A stretch of DNA of 23,068 nt from an uncultured Roseateles sp. GTDB lineage: Bacteria; Pseudomonadota; Gammaproteobacteria; Burkholderiales; Burkholderiaceae. The notes beneath the pieces are model-generated. The model had not been told where the DNA came from and made no database searches. It was given only the letters and a program-made list of their open reading frames with translations. Location of the stretch: assembly GCA_946886855.1 (NCBI GenBank), contig CAMPJJ010000089.1:1-23068 (forward strand). The letters run 5' to 3'. Of this stretch, positions 19,364 to 23,068 are shown piece by piece. The first letter of the stretch is position 1. Each line of letters starts with the position of its first letter. A program made the position numbers and the translations under genes.

Positions 19364-21418
19364 TCAGGCGGTCGCGCCGCGCTGGCGCAGGCGCCATCCC
19401 AGCATCGCGATGCCGGCGAGCAGCAGCGCGTAGGTCGACGGCTCCGGGACCGCGCCCAGCGTGGTGAAGCCGTTGCTGAAGCTGTAGGTCGCGGCCAGCC
19501 CGTTGATCTTCGTCGCGGCGACGAGGTGGAGGAAACTCGCGTCGTGCGAGAGGTCGCCCGCGAAGCGCAGCGCGTAGCCGGCGCCGACCTGGGTCACCGT
19601 CAGCGCGCCGCCCGCCGCGGTGCTGCCGAGCGAGGCGAAGTCCAGACCCGCGCCGTCGAGCTCGAGCGCGCCGTTGCCCCGCAGTGCCAGGCTCGCGAAG
19701 CTCTGGTGACCGCCGGTCAGCTTCAGCGTGCCCCCGTTCAGCTCGAGCGCGCCGGCGTCGCCCAGGCGCTGGTCGCCTTGCAGTTCCAGAATGCCGCCGT
19801 CCAGCGCCACGGTGCCGATGTCCCGGCTCTGTCCCGTGAGCACGACGCGGCCGCTCTCGACCTGCAAGTGGTCGACGTGGCTGAACGCGCCCGCGTAGCT
19901 GAACTGGTTGCCGCTGCCGACCTCGAAGCGCACCGTCGCCGAGCCCGCGCCGCTGGCGCCGCGGACGTCGCCGAGGATCACCGCCTGACCGCCGCTGACC
20001 ACCAGCGTGCTGCGGCCCGCGCCCAGGTCGATCGCCACGCCGCTCGCGCTGCCGTCGATGCGTCCGGCGTTGACCACCGTCGTGTCGTAGTCCGAGGCCG
20101 AGCGGATGGCGGCCGCCGTGCCGCCGCCGACGACGGTGCCGCCGACCTGGTTGTCGATGCGGACCAGCCTGCCGCTGCCGCCCAGGCCGCCGATGTAGAT
20201 CGCCGAATCGCTGGATCCGCGGATCACGCCGCCGGCGCCGTTGATCAGCGTGGCGTTCGCGTAGAGCGCCTCGCGCTGACCGGCGTTCGGGCCGTTGGTG
20301 ATGTCGTTGCCGACCAGCGAGATCCCCCGGCCCGCCGCGTTGGTGTTGCCGGCCGCGACCAGGCCTTCGATCAGTCCGGTGTTGCGGATCGTGCCGCCGC
20401 CCGCCGAGATGCCTTCGCTGAACGCCGGCCCGCTGCCCAGCGGCGAGAACGCGTTGATCGAGCGGATCGTGCCGCTGTTGGTCAGGTCCAGCGGGCCGTC
20501 GACGTCGACGCCGTCGCCATCGCCGCTCACGCCGTTGCCGGTGATCAGTCCCGCGTTGCGGACCGTGATCCCCTGCAGTGCGTTGAAGCCGTCGAAGTTC
20601 AGGCCAGCGCCGTTCATGCCGCGGATCGTCGCGCCGGCGGCGTTGTTGATGGCGCCGGTCCAGGCGATCGCCGTCTCCGGGCCGCCGGTCACGCCGTGAC
20701 GGCCGCCTTCGAGCAGGCCGCCCGACAGGTTGTTGAAGGTGATGCCGCTGTTGGCCTGGAAGTCGACGCCGTCGCTGCTGGCGCCTGTCGTCGTGATGGA
20801 GCGGATGGTGCCGGCGTTGTTGACGACGCCGTTGACGCCGGGTCGGATCGCGTCCGCTTCATAGGCCAGCATCAACGCGCCGGCCTGGTTGTTCACGAGG
20901 TTGCCGCCCGAACCGATCGCGTTGAAGTCGACGACCTGGTTGCCGCCGCCGGACGCGTTCGTCGAGATCATGCGGCCCCAGTTGGTCAGCGTGACGCTGG
21001 CCGGGGACTTGTTCATCTGGATCAGGTCCGCGTCCTGGGCCCGCATCAGCGCGGTGCTGTTGGTCGCGCTGCCGTTGACGATGACCAGGTTCTGCACGCC
21101 GGTGTTGTCGCGGATCACGCGGCCCGTGCCCGTCTGCACGATGCTGCCGAGGTTGTTGAGCGTCGCGTTGTTGCCGCTGACCGTCACCGCGACCGTGGAG
21201 CCGCCCACCGTCAGGGTGCCGGTCGCGCACAGCGCGCCGGTCTGGCCGCTGCCGCTGCCCAGCGTCTGCGCCGACGTGAACGCGCCGCAGAGGTCGAAGG
21301 ACGCGGCGTCGGCCGCACCGGCCTGCAGGAGCAGGGCGGCGAGCGCCAGGCCGCTCAGTCGGAACGCCGGTGCGCGATGGAAGGCCGAGGCGGCGCGGCA
21401 GAACGGGAGATGGACCAT
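19364..21418 (-). CDS. PEP-CTERM surface/exported protein with beta-helix-like repeats
   Basis: This gives 684 residues from the ATG at 21418; a GTG at 21448 would add 10 residues and lies in a small hairpin. Neither has a strong RBS. The signal peptide has a basic start, then GLALAALLLQAGAADA. The body is Gly/Asn/Ser/Thr-rich with many irregular copies of a motif such as VVNNAGTIRSI, VTLTNWGRMIS, ITVRNAGLITG, LDLTNSGTIRSI, TIRNTGLIEG. This is the N-x-G-x-I pattern of right-handed parallel beta-helices found in autotransporter passengers. There is no C-terminal barrel; instead the last 28 residues are VPEPS, a hydrophobic helix (YALLLAGIAMLGW) and RLRQR, a PEP-CTERM signal. PEP-CTERM proteins are sorted by an exosortase and linked to exopolysaccharide production; no exosortase gene is in the window. 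Substrate or adhesin role unknown. Confidence 0.88.
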   Translation of the reverse strand: MVHLPFCRAASAFHRAPAFRLSGLALAALLLQAGAADAASFDLCGAFTSAQTLGSGSGQTGALCATGTLTVGGSTVAVTVSGNNATLNNLGSIVQTGTGRVIRDNTGVQNLVIVNGSATNSTALMRAQDADLIQMNKSPASVTLTNWGRMISTNASGGGNQVVDFNAIGSGGNLVNNQAGALMLAYEADAIRPGVNGVVNNAGTIRSITTTGASSDGVDFQANSGITFNNLSGGLLEGGRHGVTGGPETAIAWTGAINNAAGATIRGMNGAGLNFDGFNALQGITVRNAGLITGNGVSGDGDGVDVDGPLDLTNSGTIRSINAFSPLGSGPAFSEGISAGGGTIRNTGLIEGLVAAGNTNAAGRGISLVGNDITNGPNAGQREALYANATLINGAGGVIRGSSDSAIYIGGLGGSGRLVRIDNQVGGTVVGGGTAAAIRSASDYDTTVVNAGRIDGSASGVAIDLGAGRSTLVVSGGQAVILGDVRGASGAGSATVRFEVGSGNQFSYAGAFSHVDHLQVESGRVVLTGQSRDIGTVALDGGILELQGDQRLGDAGALELNGGTLKLTGGHQSFASLALRGNGALELDGAGLDFASLGSTAAGGALTVTQVGAGYALRFAGDLSHDASFLHLVAATKINGLAATYSFSNGFTTLGAVPEPSTYALLLAGIAMLGWRLRQRGATA

Positions 21419-21731
21419 GGCGCAGTGTGTCTCGTGTGAAAAATTCACGCGATGCTAGGAGGGCTGCGGCCTGCGCGGCACCGCCCGAGCAGGGTGCCGC
21501 CGGACGCGGTCTTGACACACGCCTGTCACGGAGCGATGGAACACAAAGACCCCAGGCTCCATCGGGGGAACCCGCCGCCCGTGATGGCCGTCACGGCATG
21601 CCTCCCCGTGAATGCGGGGGAGTGGGAAACCGATCCCGCACTGCGTCACGTCGCGGCGGGAGTGACATATTCAGGTGGCGAGTTTCAAAAGTAGCATTTC
21701 GGCCGTTTCGACGCCTCTTCAGGAACAGGTC
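21419..21731. promoter_or_regulatory. 313-bp divergent intergenic region with small inverted repeats
   Basis: No gene is seen here. It holds GTGAA-AAA-TTCAC (21436-21448) next to the PEP-CTERM start, CCGTGA-TGGCCG-TCACGG (21579-21596), and CTCCCC...GGGGAG (21602-21622). GTCACG occurs three times (21525, 21590, 21645). Promoters for both flanking genes must lie here, but no convincing consensus was found. Confidence 0.5.
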
Positions 21732-23068
21732 ATGAATGCTCTCTCGGTCAAGAAACAGCTGATGTTCGCCTTCGCGGCACTGGTCGCGGCGGTGGTACTG
21801 GTCAGCGTGGTCGCCTTGCGCAACCTCGCCGGCGCGGATGCGCGCTTCAACGGGTTCGTGCACGGCATCAATGACCGCGAGTCGATCGCCGTCGACATGC
21901 GCATCCAGGCCAACCGCCGCGCCATCGGCGTGCGCGACATGGTCATCGTGAAGGACGCCGCCGATGTCGAGGCGGCGAAGAAGATGGCGCTCGACGCGCA
22001 CGTCGCGCTTGGCGCGCACTTGAAGCGGCTGAGCGACGCGGTCGCCGCCGCGCCGGATGCCACGCCGCGTGAGCGGGAGCTGTTGTCGCGCATCGTGCAG
22101 GTCGAATCCCAGTATGGCCCCGTGGCCGCGCACATCGTCGACATGGCCGCCGCCGGCCAGCGGGACGAGGCGATGGCCGCCATGACCAAGGATTGCCGAC
22201 CGTTGCTGGCGGCCTTGCTCCAGGCCGCGCGCGAGTACATGGAGTACACCGCCAAGGCCGGCGACGACATGGCGGCGGCTTCGACCGCCCAGTACCAGGC
22301 CCAGCGCTGGTGGATGTCCTTGATCAGCCTGGCCGCCGTGGGCCTGGCGATCGGCCTGGGCTGGCTGATCATCCGTCGCCTCATGAAGGCGCTGGGCACC
22401 GAGCCCGCGAAGCTCGCCGACGCCGCCCACCGCATCGCCGACGGCGACCTGCGCCCGGTCGAGGGCGCCGCGTCGGCGCCCGCCGACAGCGTGCTCGCCT
22501 CCATGGGCCTGATGCAGTCGCAGCTGGTCGCGCTGATCGGCCAGGTGCGGGGATCGGCCGACCAGATCGCGATGGCCAGCGCCCAGATCGCCCAGGGCAA
22601 CAACGACCTGTCCGCGCGCACCGAGGAGCAGGCCTCGGCGATCGAGGAGACCGCCGCCTCGATGGAGCAGCTCAGCGCCACCGTGCGCCAGAACGCCGAC
22701 AACGCCCAGCAGGCCAACCAGCTGGCGCGCAACGCCAGCGAGGTCGCCGTCCGTGGCGGCGAGGTGGTGGGCCAGGTCGTGGAGACGATGCGCGGCATCA
22801 ACGACAGCAGCCGCCGCATCGCCGACATCATCGGCGTCATCGACGGCATCGCCTTCCAGACCAACATCCTGGCGCTGAACGCGGCGGTCGAGGCCGCGCG
22901 GGCCGGCGAGCAGGGCCGCGGCTTCGCGGTCGTGGCGTCGGAAGTGCGCAGCCTGGCCAGCCGGTCCGCCGGCGCGGCCAAGGAGATCAAGCAGCTCATC
23001 GGCGACAGCGTCGCCCGCGTCGAGCAGGGCACGGGTCTGGTCGACCAGGCCGGCGCGACGATGACCGA
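21732..23068 (+). CDS. Methyl-accepting chemotaxis protein, N-terminal part (cut by the window edge)
   Basis: 445 codons are visible and the frame is open at the end. The ATG at 21732 has AGGAA (21721-21725) 6 bases upstream. Order: a first membrane helix ([20 protein letters not shown], about 10-30), a periplasmic four-helix-bundle sensor (4HB_MCP type, about 32-190, with [12 protein letters not shown]), and a second membrane helix ([21 protein letters not shown], about 196-216). A HAMP region ending IADGDLRPV follows, then the methylation/signalling coiled coil. The hairpin tip is [37 protein letters not shown] (from about residue 373), which docks CheW and CheA. The segment [20 protein letters not shown] holds likely Glu methylation sites. 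This is a Tsr/Tar-like class with no recognisable ligand motif. The second methylation helix lies outside the window. Confidence 0.96.
   Translation, partial: MNALSVKKQLMFAFAALVAAVVLVSVVALRNLAGADARFNGFVHGINDRESIAVDMRIQANRRAIGVRDMVIVKDAADVEAAKKMALDAHVALGAHLKRLSDAVAAAPDATPRERELLSRIVQVESQYGPVAAHIVDMAAAGQRDEAMAAMTKDCRPLLAALLQAAREYMEYTAKAGDDMAAASTAQYQAQRWWMSLISLAAVGLAIGLGWLIIRRLMKALGTEPAKLADAAHRIADGDLRPVEGAASAPADSVLASMGLMQSQLVALIGQVRGSADQIAMASAQIAQGNNDLSARTEEQASAIEETAASMEQLSATVRQNADNAQQANQLARNASEVAVRGGEVVGQVVETMRGINDSSRRIADIIGVIDGIAFQTNILALNAAVEAARAGEQGRGFAVVASEVRSLASRSAGAAKEIKQLIGDSVARVEQGTGLVDQAGATMT

Noticed and set aside
19355..21439. Plus-strand open frame opposite the PEP-CTERM gene
   Set aside because: Same length as the real gene but compositionally biased; the minus strand has a signal peptide, repeats and a PEP-CTERM tail.
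21512..21540. TTGACA as a -35 box in the PEP-CTERM/chemotaxis gap
   Set aside because: An exact -35 hexamer, but no acceptable -10 at normal spacing, and it is nearly 200 bp from the chemotaxis gene.
21684..21714. Sigma-28-type flagellar promoter upstream of the chemotaxis receptor
   Set aside because: GCCG is followed by TTTC in place of ATAA, and the upstream TCAA is at the wrong distance from it; too weak to report as a site.

Overview
The window is GC-rich, densely coded DNA, read here as the chromosome of a betaproteobacterium of the order Burkholderiales, probably near Roseateles, Mitsuaria or Rubrivivax. This assignment is inferred from family resemblance: the rsmI-yraN-diaA-dolP order, a B12-dependent NrdJ with TSCPD modules, a PEP-CTERM protein and a DUF1134 protein. 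No search was run. I see no rRNA, tRNA, CRISPR array, phage or insertion sequence.

Layout. Positions 1-849 (-) hold the 5' part of tldD. A small secreted repeat protein follows at 1112-1453 (+). Positions 1591-4248 hold the envelope/ribosome cluster: rsmI (-) divergent from yraN, a DiaA-like SIS protein and a DolP-like BON lipoprotein, closed by a strong intrinsic terminator at 4287-4313. An orphan sce7725-type protein (4514-5557, +) overlaps tail-to-tail with a large molybdopterin oxidoreductase (5517-7871, -). Upstream of that enzyme on the same strand is a translationally coupled signalling operon: a LytS-type histidine kinase, a second LytS-like protein that has lost the phospho-acceptor histidine, and a LytTR response regulator (7956-11109). 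An alpha/beta hydrolase (11234-12082) is divergent from it.

Positions 12201-14673 hold a small cluster with c-di-GMP flavour: a PilZ protein, an unknown helical protein, a DUF1134 exported protein and a protein that looks like a decayed TPR-GGDEF cyclase. Next come nrdJ (14967-17924), a lysine-rich hypothetical protein, a DUF3455 lipoprotein, a PEP-CTERM surface protein with beta-helix-like repeats (19364-21418, -), and the 5' part of a methyl-accepting chemotaxis protein running off the right edge.

Three copies of one palindromic intergenic element (1474-1567, 12117-12165, 19301-19343) each sit in a gap between convergent genes. They are the only three convergent gaps over 100 bp in the window. 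The strongest candidate for something undescribed is the kinase/pseudokinase/LytTR cassette: ATGA junctions, an H-to-Q change, a degraded ATPase domain, a predicted periplasmic Cys pair and a tandem-repeat tail on the active kinase, placed 84 bp upstream of an orphan molybdoenzyme.
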